From Sphingomonas sp. S2-65 (GTDB lineage: Bacteria > Pseudomonadota > Alphaproteobacteria > Sphingomonadales > Sphingomonadaceae), in assembly GCF_021513175.1 (NCBI RefSeq), contig NZ_CP090953.1, positions 3,654,501 to 3,718,500 of the forward strand: a stretch of DNA of 64,000 nucleotides, read 5' to 3'. How positions within the stretch are numbered: the stretch's first letter is position 1; each line of letters opens with the position of its first letter. The notes beneath the pieces were generated by a model. It was not told the origin of the DNA. It made no database searches and saw only the letters and a program-made list of their open reading frames with translations. The translations under genes and the position numbers were made by a program. This document shows positions 26,085 to 34,692 of the stretch, one piece after another.

Positions 26085-27275
26085 GTGACGACGATGGCAC
26101 AGGATGGAGACACACCAGTTCAGGCCGAGCTTGGCCGAGGGCTGACCTTCGCATTGGCCGCGGCGGCAGGCGTGGCAGTGGCTAACATCTATTATAACCA
26201 GCCGATGCTCGGGATCATGGAGCGCGATCTTCCCGGATCGATGACCGCGCTGGTGCCGACCGCCACGCAGTTGGGCTATGCGGCCGGGCTGTTCCTGCTG
26301 GTGCCGCTCGGCGACCTGATCGAGCGCAAGCGGCTCATCGTCGTGCAGTTCATCGGCCTGGCGGTCGCCCTCGCCATCGCGGCGGTGGCGCCCGATGCGG
26401 GTATGGTCATCGCCGCTTCGCTGCTTGTCGGCGTGTTGGCCACCGTCGCTCAGCAGATTGTGCCGTTGGCGGCCCATCTGGCCACTCCCGAGCGGCGTGG
26501 CGCCACTGTCGGAACGGTCATGGCTGGCCTGCTCTGCGGTATCCTGCTCAGCCGGACCTTGGCGGGCTTCGTCGCCACCCATGCCGGCTGGCGCGCGATG
26601 TTTTGGCTGGGCGTGCCGATGGCGCTCGGCGCCGGCGCAGTCATGGCCGTGCGGCTTCCGCGCAGCGTGCCTGACTCGCAGCTGCGATATGCGGGGCTGA
26701 TCCACTCGCTGGGCGGTCTGTGGAGCGAGTTCGGCGCACTGCGCAAGGCGGCGGTGACCCAGGCGCTGCTGTTCGGCGCGTTCAGCGTCTTCTGGACGGT
26801 TCTTGCGCTGCGGCTGCAGGAGCCGCGCTTCGGACTGGGCGCCGACGTGGCCGGCCTGTTCGGCGTGGTCGGCGCAGTCGGCGTGCTGGCGGCCCCTGTC
26901 GCCGGACGCGTCGCCGATCGTCGCGGGCCCAAGCTGGTGATCCTGCTGGGCGCGGCGATGACGCTTGCCGCCTGGGCGGTGTTCGGGCTGTGGGGTTCGA
27001 TCGCCGGACTGGTGGTCGGCGTCATCCTGCTCGATTTCGGCGTGCAGAGCGCGCTCGTGTCGAACCAGCACATCGTCTACGCGCTGCGGCCCGAAGCGCG
27101 GGCGCGGCTCAACACGATCTTCATGGGGGCGATGTTCCTCGGTGGCGCCGGCGGGTCGGCGGCCGCGACCTGGGCGTGGAGCGCGAACGGCTGGACCGCC
27201 GTCACGATCCTGGGTGGCGCATTGTCGGCGGCGGGCGTGCTGATCCAGCTCGCCGGCATCAAGCGGAAGGGTTGA
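26085..27275 (+). CDS. MFS transporter
   Basis: 396 residues with about 12 hydrophobic helices. The family loop [14 protein letters not shown] is present after helix 2, and [11 protein letters not shown] in the second half. [15 protein letters not shown] resembles drug/metabolite-type MFS proteins. The GTG at 26085 is chosen because a full AGGAGG lies five bases before it; an ATG at 26049 would add 12 residues. It is divergent from the LysR gene and 3 bp upstream of the flavin monooxygenase, so the two are co-transcribed. The substrate is unknown. Confidence 0.85.
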   Translation: MTTMAQDGDTPVQAELGRGLTFALAAAAGVAVANIYYNQPMLGIMERDLPGSMTALVPTATQLGYAAGLFLLVPLGDLIERKRLIVVQFIGLAVALAIAAVAPDAGMVIAASLLVGVLATVAQQIVPLAAHLATPERRGATVGTVMAGLLCGILLSRTLAGFVATHAGWRAMFWLGVPMALGAGAVMAVRLPRSVPDSQLRYAGLIHSLGGLWSEFGALRKAAVTQALLFGAFSVFWTVLALRLQEPRFGLGADVAGLFGVVGAVGVLAAPVAGRVADRRGPKLVILLGAAMTLAAWAVFGLWGSIAGLVVGVILLDFGVQSALVSNQHIVYALRPEARARLNTIFMGAMFLGGAGGSAAATWAWSANGWTAVTILGGALSAAGVLIQLAGIKRKG

Positions 27276-27278
27276 GCC

Positions 27279-28379
27279 ATGCGCATCGCCATAGCGGGAG
27301 GCTCGATGGCGGGCCTCTTCTCGGCCGCGCTCCTGCGCCGCGCCGGCCATGAGGTCCTCGTCTTCGAACGGTCGCGCAGCGGACTGGAAGGCCGTGGGGC
27401 CGGACTGGTCGCCCAGGAGGAAGTGTTCGTGTTGCTGCGAACCCTGGGCCTGGACGAGGTGAGTCGGCTGGGGGTGGTCGCGCGCGAGCGCATCGCGCTC
27501 GAGCGCAGCGGCGCGGTGATCCAGCGCGACCCGCGGCCCCAGATGCAGGTCTCCTGGGATCACCTCTATGTCGCCGTTCGTATGCTGATCGACGACGAGG
27601 GCTATCATCTTGGCCAGGCGGTTGTGGCTGCCGGCCAGGATGCCAAAGCGGCGTGGCTGGAGCTCGGCGACGGCAAGCATGTCGAGGCGGACCTGGTGAT
27701 CGGTGCCGACGGCATCGGTTCGGCAGTACGCAGGACGATGCTGCCCGGCGATCCGGGGCCGACCTATGCCGGCTATGTCGCGTGGCGCGCCCTTGTGCCC
27801 GAACAGCTTCTGCCGCCCTCGGCGGCCGACATTCTGTCCGGCCGCTTCGCCTTCTTTCACATGCCCGGCGGGCAGGCGCTCGGTTACACCGTGGCCGGCG
27901 CGCAGGGCGAATTGGAGCCTGGCGAGCGTCGCTACAACGCGGTCTGGTATCGCAGGACCGTGGATCTTGCGCGGACGCTCACCGACACAGAGGGGCGCAC
28001 ACACCCGTTCTCGCTGGCCCCGGGCGGCGTGTCCGCACAGGCAAGGGACGCACTCCTCGTAGCGGCACGCCAGTTGCTGCCCGCCGCGTTTGCCGACGTG
28101 TTCGCAGCCGAACCACAGCCCTTTGCCCAGGCGATCTTCGACATGGAAGCACCGCGGATGGCGGACGGACGTCTCGCGTTGATCGGGGATGCCGCGTTCG
28201 TCGCGCGGCCGCACACGGCGATGGGCGTCGCCAAAGCTGCAGGGGATGCCATGGCGCTGGCGCTGGCGGTCGAGCGGGGATGGACGCCCGAGGCGCGCGC
28301 CGCGTTCGAGGCCGAGCGCGTGCAGGCGGGAAGGGCCATCGTCGGATATGGCCGCAGGTTGGGCGCCTCTCTCGCTTGA
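27279..28379 (+). CDS. FAD-dependent aromatic monooxygenase (dihydroxypyridine hydroxylase-like)
   Basis: 366 residues of the group A flavoprotein hydroxylase family. The FAD fold is IAIAGGSMAGLFSAALLRRAGHEVLVFER, the DG motif is LVIGADGIGSAVRRTM, and the GD motif is RLALIGDAAFVARPHTAMGVAKAAGDA. The overall pattern resembles 2,6-dihydroxypyridine 3-monooxygenase-like proteins, though that is similarity only. It follows the MFS gene by 3 bp. With the periplasmic molybdenum hydroxylase nearby, a role in N-heterocycle breakdown is possible. Confidence 0.83.
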   Translation: MRIAIAGGSMAGLFSAALLRRAGHEVLVFERSRSGLEGRGAGLVAQEEVFVLLRTLGLDEVSRLGVVARERIALERSGAVIQRDPRPQMQVSWDHLYVAVRMLIDDEGYHLGQAVVAAGQDAKAAWLELGDGKHVEADLVIGADGIGSAVRRTMLPGDPGPTYAGYVAWRALVPEQLLPPSAADILSGRFAFFHMPGGQALGYTVAGAQGELEPGERRYNAVWYRRTVDLARTLTDTEGRTHPFSLAPGGVSAQARDALLVAARQLLPAAFADVFAAEPQPFAQAIFDMEAPRMADGRLALIGDAAFVARPHTAMGVAKAAGDAMALALAVERGWTPEARAAFEAERVQAGRAIVGYGRRLGASLA

Positions 28380-28395
28380 GAGGTGCCCCAGGGCC

Positions 28396-29049
28396 TCAGC
28401 CCGCCGCGCGCTTTGCCAGGATCGCGGCCCAGGGATTGGGCCGCGCCTCGCCGATCCGATGCAGCGTATTCCGATCCTGGTGATTGAAGGGCGCGTCGCG
28501 GCCTTCGACCATCAGCTCGGTATCGGTGACGTAGCTCCACGTGCCGTCGGCATGGAAGGTGAGCGTGATCCGGTAGCTGTCGGTGCGGAACGCCTGTTCC
28601 AGGAACGCCGTCGAGCAGATGCCGTATTCCGTCTCGCCACGCTTGGCCGACACGATGATCTCGTCCGCATCGGGTTTGGCCTGACCTGCTGCGATGGCGA
28701 CCTGGCCGCGCGGGATCGCCACCGTCTGGAGGACGAGGCCGGTCGCGGGCTCCCACAGCCAATAGCCGACCTGGTCGTGGAAGGTGATGTCCTCTTCCTC
28801 GGTGGTGATGTGGAGGTGATAGCGCAGGCCGTAGAACAGCTGCGGTCCGTTCGCTTGCGGATCGATCGGCTGGAAGTCGATGGTCTCGATGAAGACCCGC
28901 CGCTCGGGACCTTCGGCCTTGGGATTGAGGTCGACGCCCTTGCGAGCTCGCCAGCGGCCGGCAAGCCGCCGCAGGGGCCCCAGATTCGCGAGTGTGTCGG
29001 GATCGACATCGCTTGGCTCGGTGAAGATATCGTGCGGCGCTGAGGTCAT
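28396..29049 (-). CDS. Nitrobindin-like heme-binding beta-barrel (FABP/DUF1794 family)
   Basis: 217 residues. The opening LGPLRRLAGRWRARKGVDLNP is the hallmark of the nitrobindin/DUF1794 beta-barrel family. Antiparallel strands follow (QLFYGLRYHLHITTEEEDITFHDQVGYWLWEPATGLVLQTVAIPRGQVAIAAG..). The family binds heme b or fatty-acid-like ligands, and some members isomerise peroxynitrite. Heme ligation cannot be judged by eye. An ATAC-N4 motif lies 88 bp upstream of its ATG, suggesting control by a FixJ-type regulator. Confidence 0.75.
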   Translation of the reverse strand: MTSAPHDIFTEPSDVDPDTLANLGPLRRLAGRWRARKGVDLNPKAEGPERRVFIETIDFQPIDPQANGPQLFYGLRYHLHITTEEEDITFHDQVGYWLWEPATGLVLQTVAIPRGQVAIAAGQAKPDADEIIVSAKRGETEYGICSTAFLEQAFRTDSYRITLTFHADGTWSYVTDTELMVEGRDAPFNHQDRNTLHRIGEARPNPWAAILAKRAAG

Positions 29050-29137
29050 GATCCGTGTCCCTGATCGAGGAGCGGACCGCGGCCAGGCCGGCCACCGTCC
29101 GCTGGCAAGTCTAGGCCGGCAGCTGAACCGCGCATCT

Positions 29138-29149
29138 ATACCTAGATAT
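29138..29149 (+). promoter_or_regulatory. ATAC-N4-GTTT motif, copy 2
   Basis: ATACCTAGATAT, inside a 22-bp imperfect palindrome running from CGCAT to ATGCG (29131-29152 region). It lies 88 bp upstream of the nitrobindin-like gene start on the minus strand. Confidence 0.45.
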
Positions 29150-29168
29150 GCGCGGGCCGCAGATGCCG

Positions 29169-29534
29169 CTAGCCGATCGCCTGCTCTATTGCCTCGAGCA
29201 ACGCGTCGGGATCGACGGGTTTGGTCAGAAAGGCGCGAGCCCCGCTTGCCAGCATCTCGTCGCGTGCGGCCGGGGTGGGGAACGCAGTCATCACGATCAG
29301 CGGCTGGTGGCAGCCGCGGCGACCCAGCTCGAGCTGCAGTGCGCGGCCATCCATGCCTGGCATGTGCAGATCGGTGACGATGCAGTCGATCGCCTCCAGA
29401 TCGCCGCTGGCGAGAAGCGCGAACCCGTCGGAGAATTGCTCGCCGACCATTCCCGCCGACCGCACCAGGCTGGCGATGCTGCCGCGGACGCCGGGATCGT
29501 CATCGACGATCGCCACTGATCTGGACTGGGGCAA
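29169..29534 (-). CDS. Single-domain response regulator
   Basis: 121 residues containing only a receiver. The acid pocket is VDDD, the phosphoacceptor Asp55 is in IVTDLHMPGMDG, the Thr is in VMTAF and the switch lysine is in FLTKPVD, so it should be phosphorylated. It has no output domain, so it probably acts by protein contact or as a phosphate sink. It lies downstream of the fixJ-like gene on the same strand, with its own upstream motif at 29606-29617. Confidence 0.9.
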   Translation of the reverse strand: MPQSRSVAIVDDDPGVRGSIASLVRSAGMVGEQFSDGFALLASGDLEAIDCIVTDLHMPGMDGRALQLELGRRGCHQPLIVMTAFPTPAARDEMLASGARAFLTKPVDPDALLEAIEQAIG

Positions 29535-29603
29535 CGCAGAACTCCGAAGCCGGGCGAACCGCCGGCAAGACGCTGATATGGGGGCGTTCCTGCGAACCCG
29601 CCA

Positions 29604-30251
29604 TCATACGGACGTGTTATATCGGTGAATGCTCTCGTCGCGAACGCCGAGCTGCTCGGCCATGCGCACCAGGTCGGCGAGCGATTGTGCCTCCATCTTC
29701 CGCATCACATTGCCGCGGTGGATCTTGACTGTGATTTCGCTGAGTTCCAGCCTTGCCGCCACCTGCTTGTTCATGAGCCCGGTGACGACTAGGCCCATCA
29801 CCTCCTTTTCGCGCGGCGTGAGCGCCGCGAAGTTGGCGGTAAGTGCCGCTGCACCCGCAGCCTCTGCTCGGCGCGAGCGATCCACGTCCAGCGCGGCGGC
29901 GACCGCGGCCAGCAATTGCTCGTCGCCAAACGGCTTCGGGAGGAAGTCGACGGCGCCGGCGCGCATGCCGCGCACGGTCATCGGGATGTCGCCATGTCCG
30001 GTGATCAGCACCACCGGCAACGCCACGCCGTGGCCGGCAAGGCGTTCCTGGAAGTCCAGGCCGTTTTCCCCCGACAGGCGGATATCGAGCACCAGGCAGG
30101 AAGGGACGTCCGGCGCGCCTGCGGCGAGGAAGGCGGCGGGACCATCGTACAGGCGGACGTCGTACCCGCTCGACCGCAACAGGCTGCCGATCGAGCCGCG
30201 GACTTCGGCATCGTCATCGATGACGCAGATGCACTCTGGTGCCGGGGTCAT
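29604..30251 (-). CDS. FixJ family response regulator
   Basis: 215 residues. Receiver with DDD12-14, phosphoacceptor Asp56 ([12 protein letters not shown]) and switch lysine ([12 protein letters not shown]). The LuxR-type HTH is [43 protein letters not shown]. The start ATG at 30251 overlaps the kinase stop as ATGA, so kinase and regulator are translationally coupled. It is the leading candidate to bind the ATAC-N4-GTTT motif found six times in the window. Confidence 0.93.
   Translation of the reverse strand: MTPAPECICVIDDDAEVRGSIGSLLRSSGYDVRLYDGPAAFLAAGAPDVPSCLVLDIRLSGENGLDFQERLAGHGVALPVVLITGHGDIPMTVRGMRAGAVDFLPKPFGDEQLLAAVAAALDVDRSRRAEAAGAAALTANFAALTPREKEVMGLVVTGLMNKQVAARLELSEITVKIHRGNVMRKMEAQSLADLVRMAEQLGVRDESIHRYNTSV
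29606..29617 (+). promoter_or_regulatory. ATAC-N4-GTTT motif, copy 3
   Basis: ATACGGACGTGT, overlapping the last codons of the fixJ-like gene and 71 bp upstream of the single-receiver gene start. It is flanked by CATC, as in copies 4 and 5. It would provide a separate promoter input for the receiver gene. Confidence 0.4.
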
Positions 30252-31813
30252 GCGGCGATCCTTTCGTGGGTCTCCAGAACGGGCAGGCGGAAGCTGAAGG
30301 TGGCGCCGCCATCGGTATTGCCGACCGCCGCCAGCGTCCCGCCATGCTGCTCGACGATCGAGCGGCAAATCGACAGGCCCATGCCCATCCCTTCTTGCTT
30401 GGTGGTAAAGAACGGGCGGAACAGGCTTTCAGGATCGGTGCCCGCCAGCCCCACGCCGCAGTCGCTGACGTCAATCAGCACGTGCGTGCCGTCATGCCGA
30501 GCGTCGATGCAAAGGGCGCGACGCTCGACCGGCGTGTCCGCCATCGCCTGCTTGGCGTTGAGCAACAGGTTCATCAGCACCTGCTGTAGCTGCACCCGGT
30601 CTCCGCGCACATCGGGCAGCGCTTCCTGACAAGCGACGCGCATCGTCACGTCGCCTGCGCTGAGCTCACGCTCCAGGATAGCCAGCGTGTCGGCGATCAG
30701 CGGCGCGACCTGCACGACCTCCTGCTGCGGGTCGGCTTTGCGCGCAAGATCGCGGATCCGCGCGATCACATCGGCCGCGCGCGTGCCGTTGGCGGCGATG
30801 TGGTCGAGGCAGTCGGCAACTTCGGTCGCTTCCGATGCTTCCCGCGCAAGCCAGCGCGTCCCGGATTTCGCATAAGTGATGATCGCCGATAGCGGCTGGT
30901 TGACCTCATGCGCGATCGAGGCCGCAAGCTGCCCCAGCGTAGTCACCCGCGCCATGTGCGTCAGCTCGGCCTGCGACTCCGCCAGGCGCGATTGCGCACG
31001 ATTGCGCTGGGTCACGTCCAGCGCGGTGATCAGGACGGATTTCCAGCCTTGGTGATCTGGAGGCAGCGTGACGCGAAGCACCACGTCGATCACCTCGCCC
31101 GAGGTGGTTCGGAACTGCACTTCCTCCTCGATCGGCGCTTCGCCGCGCAGCAGCTTTTCGAAAATACGGGTCTGCGCGGTCTGCGCGGCGGCAGTATGAT
31201 GGCTGATGATGTTGGCGCCGATCAGCTCGGAGCGATCCGCATAGCCGAACAGGTCCGCGACCGCTTGGTTCGCGTCGCGGATGAACGACGCGCCCCCTGC
31301 GCGCTGGACCATGTCGAGGCTGGGGGGCTCGCCGGCGCGCAGCATCGCATAGGCCGGCGACCAGTCTGATTCCCAGATCGGGAAGCCCGTGGCGTTGAAG
31401 ATCGTGCCGTAGCGCGCATCGGCACGGCGGCGCTCTGCCGAGGCGGTGATCTGCCGCGCGCAGAGCAGGGCGGTGGTCGCGATCGCTACCAGACTGACGG
31501 CCAGCCGCATCGCCGGTGACCCAAGCCCGTCATGGCTGTGGCTGATCCAATAGCCTAGGATCGCCAGGCCCGCGCAGATCGCGCCCGCGGCATGCACCGC
31601 GCCACGCCGCTGCTCGCGCGCGACGATCAGCACCACGATCGTGTACAGCACCGCCACTGCGCCTTGCAGCGGGCTCAATATGTCGAGCGCGAACACGCCG
31701 AGCGCGAGCAGCGCGGCGACCCCCATCTGCGCGTATGCCAGCCATGGCGCCGCAACCCCGTCCCCGCGCACTGCCGCCTCCCGCAACGACCGCAATGGCC
31801 ATCCCATCTCCAT
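30248..31813 (-). CDS. FixL-like membrane sensor histidine kinase
   Basis: 521 residues. Several N-terminal membrane helices (residues ~15-115) precede a PAS domain (~125-265, [29 protein letters not shown]). The HisKA domain has the phospho-accepting histidine in [23 protein letters not shown]. The HATPase carries [21 protein letters not shown] and [18 protein letters not shown]. The AHEVNQPL H-box is typical of FixL/DctB-type kinases. The PAS domain lacks an obvious FixL heme-histidine context, so the signal is unknown. The partner is the overlapping FixJ-like regulator. Confidence 0.9.
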   Translation of the reverse strand: MEMGWPLRSLREAAVRGDGVAAPWLAYAQMGVAALLALGVFALDILSPLQGAVAVLYTIVVLIVAREQRRGAVHAAGAICAGLAILGYWISHSHDGLGSPAMRLAVSLVAIATTALLCARQITASAERRRADARYGTIFNATGFPIWESDWSPAYAMLRAGEPPSLDMVQRAGGASFIRDANQAVADLFGYADRSELIGANIISHHTAAAQTAQTRIFEKLLRGEAPIEEEVQFRTTSGEVIDVVLRVTLPPDHQGWKSVLITALDVTQRNRAQSRLAESQAELTHMARVTTLGQLAASIAHEVNQPLSAIITYAKSGTRWLAREASEATEVADCLDHIAANGTRAADVIARIRDLARKADPQQEVVQVAPLIADTLAILERELSAGDVTMRVACQEALPDVRGDRVQLQQVLMNLLLNAKQAMADTPVERRALCIDARHDGTHVLIDVSDCGVGLAGTDPESLFRPFFTTKQEGMGMGLSICRSIVEQHGGTLAAVGNTDGGATFSFRLPVLETHERIAA

Positions 31814-31869
31814 TACGCTGGCGGACAAGACGGAAGATCGCAAGCCTGTGCAGGTAAAGTCCGTTCGAC

Positions 31870-32514
31870 TCAGAACCGGACATCCATGCGGAAGCGGGTG
31901 CCTGGGCAAGCGTCCTCCCATCTTGCGACCGCGCCGAGTTTAGCCACGCTCGCGTCGATCAGTCGGGTGCCGAGACCGGTCCGGCCCGTGTGCCCACGGG
32001 TTCCGCGACCCCGATCCTCCACCGTAAATCGGCACGTTCCGCCGGGAAGCCGGCGCAGCCCGATCAGTATCCCGCCCGCTTCGCCTGCCGCATAAGCGTG
32101 CTTGCAGGCGTTGGTGACCAGTTCGGTCGCCAGGATGCCGATCAACGACGCGGTGGCGCTCGTCACCGGCACCGTCTCGGCGTCCACCAGGACGCGGCGA
32201 TGACGGGCGCAACTGAGCGACAATTGCTCACCGAGCGTTTCCAGATAGTCGCCCATGTCGACTTCGCCGGTGCCGCCGGCATACAGGTGCCGATGCACGC
32301 CACCGATCGCGGCGATGCGCTGTTGCGTCCGCTCGAGCGCCGCCAAACCCTCGGGATCCGATACGCCGCGCGCCTCCACGGCGATCAGAGCGGCAAGAAG
32401 CTGAAGGTGGTTGGCCATCCGGTGGTTCACCTCGTCTGCCGCGCCGGGCATCATTGTGCCGGGCAGGACCGTTGCCTGCGGCGGTGCCGGATGGGGTGCT
32501 GTGGTCGCGTGCAT
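31870..32514 (-). CDS. HisKA_2-type sensor histidine kinase core
   Basis: 214 residues with no sensory domain. The dimerisation/phosphotransfer helix is [23 protein letters not shown], the HisKA_2/HWE-like form with His in NHR. The ATPase domain has [16 protein letters not shown] and [18 protein letters not shown]. Such kinases act in alphaproteobacterial stress and light pathways. The ATG at 32514 has GAGGAT upstream. An ATAC-N4-GTTT motif lies 61 bp upstream. It is divergent from the UBP zinc-finger gene. Confidence 0.85.
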   Translation of the reverse strand: MHATTAPHPAPPQATVLPGTMMPGAADEVNHRMANHLQLLAALIAVEARGVSDPEGLAALERTQQRIAAIGGVHRHLYAGGTGEVDMGDYLETLGEQLSLSCARHRRVLVDAETVPVTSATASLIGILATELVTNACKHAYAAGEAGGILIGLRRLPGGTCRFTVEDRGRGTRGHTGRTGLGTRLIDASVAKLGAVARWEDACPGTRFRMDVRF

Positions 32515-32575
32515 CGTGCCGATCCTCGATGGGGCTGATGCCGCACCTGAACCCAAGCGCATGCGCTGCGCCATC

Positions 32576-32587
32576 ATACGCAGGTTT
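32576..32587 (+). promoter_or_regulatory. ATAC-N4-GTTT motif, copy 4
   Basis: ATACGCAGGTTT preceded by CCATC, 61 bp upstream of the HisKA_2 kinase gene. A second copy lies 20 bp away in the opposite orientation and faces the divergent zinc-finger gene. Confidence 0.5.
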
Positions 32588-32607
32588 GCATGCCTCGCTG
32601 GCAGGCA

Positions 32608-32619
32608 ACACCTGTGTAT
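32608..32619 (-). promoter_or_regulatory. ATAC-N4-GTTT motif, copy 5
   Basis: On the minus strand this reads ATACACAGGTGT preceded by CCATC. It lies 62 bp upstream of the UBP zinc-finger gene ATG. Spacing and orientation mirror copy 4 almost exactly. Confidence 0.5.
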
Positions 32620-32681
32620 GATGGCTCCAGCCTCCGGAACGCGGAAGACCCGATGCCTGCAACCACGAAGGAGATGCATTG

Positions 32682-32981
32682 ATGCCGTGCTCGCATATTG
32701 GAACGATCCGCGACGTGACCCCGAGCGCCAAGGGGTGCGAAGAGTGTCTGAAGATCGGCAGCGAATGGGTGCATCTGCGGCTGTGCCGCGCATGCGGCCA
32801 CGTCGGCTGCTGCGACCAGTCGCCACACCGCCACGCGCGTGCCCATTTCCACGCCACCGGCCACCCGATCATCGAGGGCTATGACCCACCCGAGGGCTGG
32901 GGATGGTGCTATGTCGACGATGTCGAAGTGGAACTGCCCGACCAGACGCCCCAGCGCGGACCTATTCCGCGGTTTTACTGA
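32682..32981 (+). CDS. UBP-type zinc finger protein
   Basis: 99 residues with the ZnF-UBP pattern C-x-H..C..C..C-x2-C-x4-C..H..H: PCSHIGTIRD, GCEECL, LRLCRACGHVGCCDQSPHRHARAHFHATGHPII. In eukaryotes the domain binds ubiquitin C-termini; bacterial free-standing versions have no established role. The ATG at 32682 has AAGGAG eight bases upstream. A strong hairpin follows the gene. Confidence 0.9.
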   Translation: MPCSHIGTIRDVTPSAKGCEECLKIGSEWVHLRLCRACGHVGCCDQSPHRHARAHFHATGHPIIEGYDPPEGWGWCYVDDVEVELPDQTPQRGPIPRFY

Positions 32982-33010
32982 CCCGGCAGGCTCAACGAGC
33001 CCAGACGCAA

Positions 33011-33041
33011 AGAAGGGAGCGGATGCCATCCGCTCCCTTCT
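33011..33041. terminator. Perfect inverted repeat between convergent genes
   Basis: Two 15-base arms (AGAAGGGAGCGGATG and its complement) around one central base. It lies between the UBP zinc-finger gene and the end of the convergent hydrolase gene. Probably a bidirectional terminator, with short A/T stretches at its ends only. Confidence 0.65.
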
Positions 33042-33059
33042 CCATAGGGCCGCCTGGGG

Positions 33060-33896
33060 TCAGCCGCGCACGAAGGCGAGCAGATCCGGGTTTATCACGT
33101 TGGCGTGCGTGGTGAGCATGCCGTGCGGGAAGCCCTTGTAGATCTTGAGCGTGCCGTTCTGCAGCAGTTCCACTTGCTTGAGCGAAGCGTCGGCATAGGG
33201 GACGATCTGGTCGTCGTCGCCCTGCAGCACCAGGGTCGGGACCGTGATCGCCTGGAGATCGGCGGTCTGGTCGGTTTCCGAAAACGCCTTGATGCCCTCG
33301 TAATGTGCATTGGCGCCGCCCATCATCCCCTGGCGCCACCAGTTGCGGATCACTCCCTCCGACACGGTCGCGCCGTCGCGGTTGAAGCCGTAGAACGGCC
33401 CGGTCGCGACATCGAGGAAGAACTGCGCGCGATTGGCGGCCAGCGCCTCGCGGAAGCCATCGAACACGTCGATTGGGGTTCCGTCCGGGTTGGCGTCGGT
33501 CTTGACCATCAGCGGCGGCACCGCGCTGACCAGCACCGCCTTGGCGACACGGCCCTGCGGCTGGCCGAACTTGGCGACATAGCGCGCCACTTCACCGCCG
33601 CCGGTGGAATGCCCGATATGGACGGCATTCTTCAGGTCGAGATGTTCGGCGACCGCCGAGGCGTCGGCGGCATAATGATCCATGTCATGCCCTGCGCTCA
33701 CCTGCGCGGAGCGGCCATGGCCGCGGCGGTCATGTGCGACGACGCGAAAGCCTTCACCGAGGAAGAACAGCATCTGCGTGTCCCAGTCGTCGCACGAAAG
33801 CGGCCAGCCATGGTGGAACACGATCGGCTGCGCGTCCCTGGGACCCCAATCCTTGTAGAAGATATCTACGCCGTCGGCAGTGGTGATGTAAGCCAT
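33060..33896 (-). CDS. Alpha/beta hydrolase, non-heme chloroperoxidase-like
   Basis: 278 residues. DGVDIFYKDWGPRDAQPIVFHHGWPLSCDDWDTQMLFF and VVAHDRRGHGRS are typical of cofactor-free haloperoxidase/arylesterase proteins. The nucleophile elbow is IGHSTGGG, the acid is near VLQGDDDQIVP and the histidine is in FPHGM. There is no signal peptide. The ATG at 33896 has GGAGGAAG upstream. An ATAC-N4-GTTT motif lies 77 bp upstream, linking it to the nearby signalling genes. Confidence 0.9.
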   Translation of the reverse strand: MAYITTADGVDIFYKDWGPRDAQPIVFHHGWPLSCDDWDTQMLFFLGEGFRVVAHDRRGHGRSAQVSAGHDMDHYAADASAVAEHLDLKNAVHIGHSTGGGEVARYVAKFGQPQGRVAKAVLVSAVPPLMVKTDANPDGTPIDVFDGFREALAANRAQFFLDVATGPFYGFNRDGATVSEGVIRNWWRQGMMGGANAHYEGIKAFSETDQTADLQAITVPTLVLQGDDDQIVPYADASLKQVELLQNGTLKIYKGFPHGMLTTHANVINPDLLAFVRG

Positions 33897-33973
33897 GCTC
33901 TTCCTCCATCCGGGCAAGTGGAACCACCGCCCTTCGACCGAGACCTATCCCGCAGATACGCGCGCGGGATATC

Positions 33974-33985
33974 ATACGGAGGTTT
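33974..33985 (+). promoter_or_regulatory. ATAC-N4-GTTT motif, copy 6
   Basis: ATACGGAGGTTT preceded by ATATC, 77 bp upstream of the chloroperoxidase-like hydrolase gene on the minus strand. It matches copy 4 at 11 of 12 positions. Confidence 0.5.
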
Positions 33986-34089
33986 CGGGCGAGCGCGCTT
34001 GGCTGCTCACCCTGGGTTCAGCCCGTCTGCGCCAGCGCGGTTGTGCGCCAGGGCCGATGGTGCGAGATTGACCCAGGGGAGGAAAACCA

Positions 34090-34692
34090 TTGAAACGCAT
34101 TGCAATTGCCATCCTCTTGGCGCCGCTGTCAGCCTGCGGCGCGCCCGACGTCCCGAACCAGTCGGAGCAGGCGGTCGGCGGCACCAACGCCGATGACATC
34201 TTCGTTCCACAGGGGAACGCCAGCGCCGCCGCGCAGGCGTCGCCGGGCCTGAGCCTGGCGCCTGACGGCCTGAGGGTGGTGCAAGGTACCGGATCGGCTC
34301 GGCAGCTGGCATTCGCGATGTCGCGGGATCAGGTGCTGCGGGCGGCGACCGCCACCTTGGGTAAGCCCGAGAACCAGACGAACAATCCCGAATGCCCGGC
34401 CGGGGCACTCGACAGCGTCGATTATCAAGGCGGTTTGACGCTGTTCTTCCAGGACGCGAAGTTCGTCGGCTGGGACGTCGATGACGCATTTCCGGGCCGC
34501 TTCACCACGATGAGCGGGGTGGGCATCGGCACGACGCGCGGCGAGATGGAACGCTCGATCAAGGTCGATGTCGAGGATTCAAGCCTAGGCGTCGAGTTCC
34601 GGTCGGGCGGCATGTCGGGCCTGCTCAGCGCGAGCGGCGAGACCGGGCGCGTGACGCAGCTCTGGGCGGGGACGACGTGCCTGTTCCGCTGA
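34090..34692 (+). CDS. Putative lipoprotein, unknown function
   Basis: 200 residues. A lipoprotein signal ends in the lipobox LSAC (MKRIAIAILLAPLSACGAPD), so the product is probably membrane-anchored in the envelope. The C-terminal part has a repeated-strand look (AFAMSRDQVLRAATATLGKP; SGVGIGTTRGEMERSIKVDV), reminiscent of small outer-membrane-assembly-type domains, but no family is assigned. It starts at TTG (34090) with GAGGAAA upstream. The following gene overlaps its end. Confidence 0.65.
   Translation: MKRIAIAILLAPLSACGAPDVPNQSEQAVGGTNADDIFVPQGNASAAAQASPGLSLAPDGLRVVQGTGSARQLAFAMSRDQVLRAATATLGKPENQTNNPECPAGALDSVDYQGGLTLFFQDAKFVGWDVDDAFPGRFTTMSGVGIGTTRGEMERSIKVDVEDSSLGVEFRSGGMSGLLSASGETGRVTQLWAGTTCLFR

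Noticed and set aside
26019..28214. 731-codon minus-strand open frame opposite the MFS and monooxygenase genes
   Set aside because: It is His/Arg/Gln-rich shadow sequence of two well-supported plus-strand genes.
30248..31813. True heme-based oxygen sensor FixL
   Set aside because: The kinase H-box and the FixJ partner fit, but no FixL-type heme-histidine motif was seen in the PAS domain, so only FixL-like is claimed.
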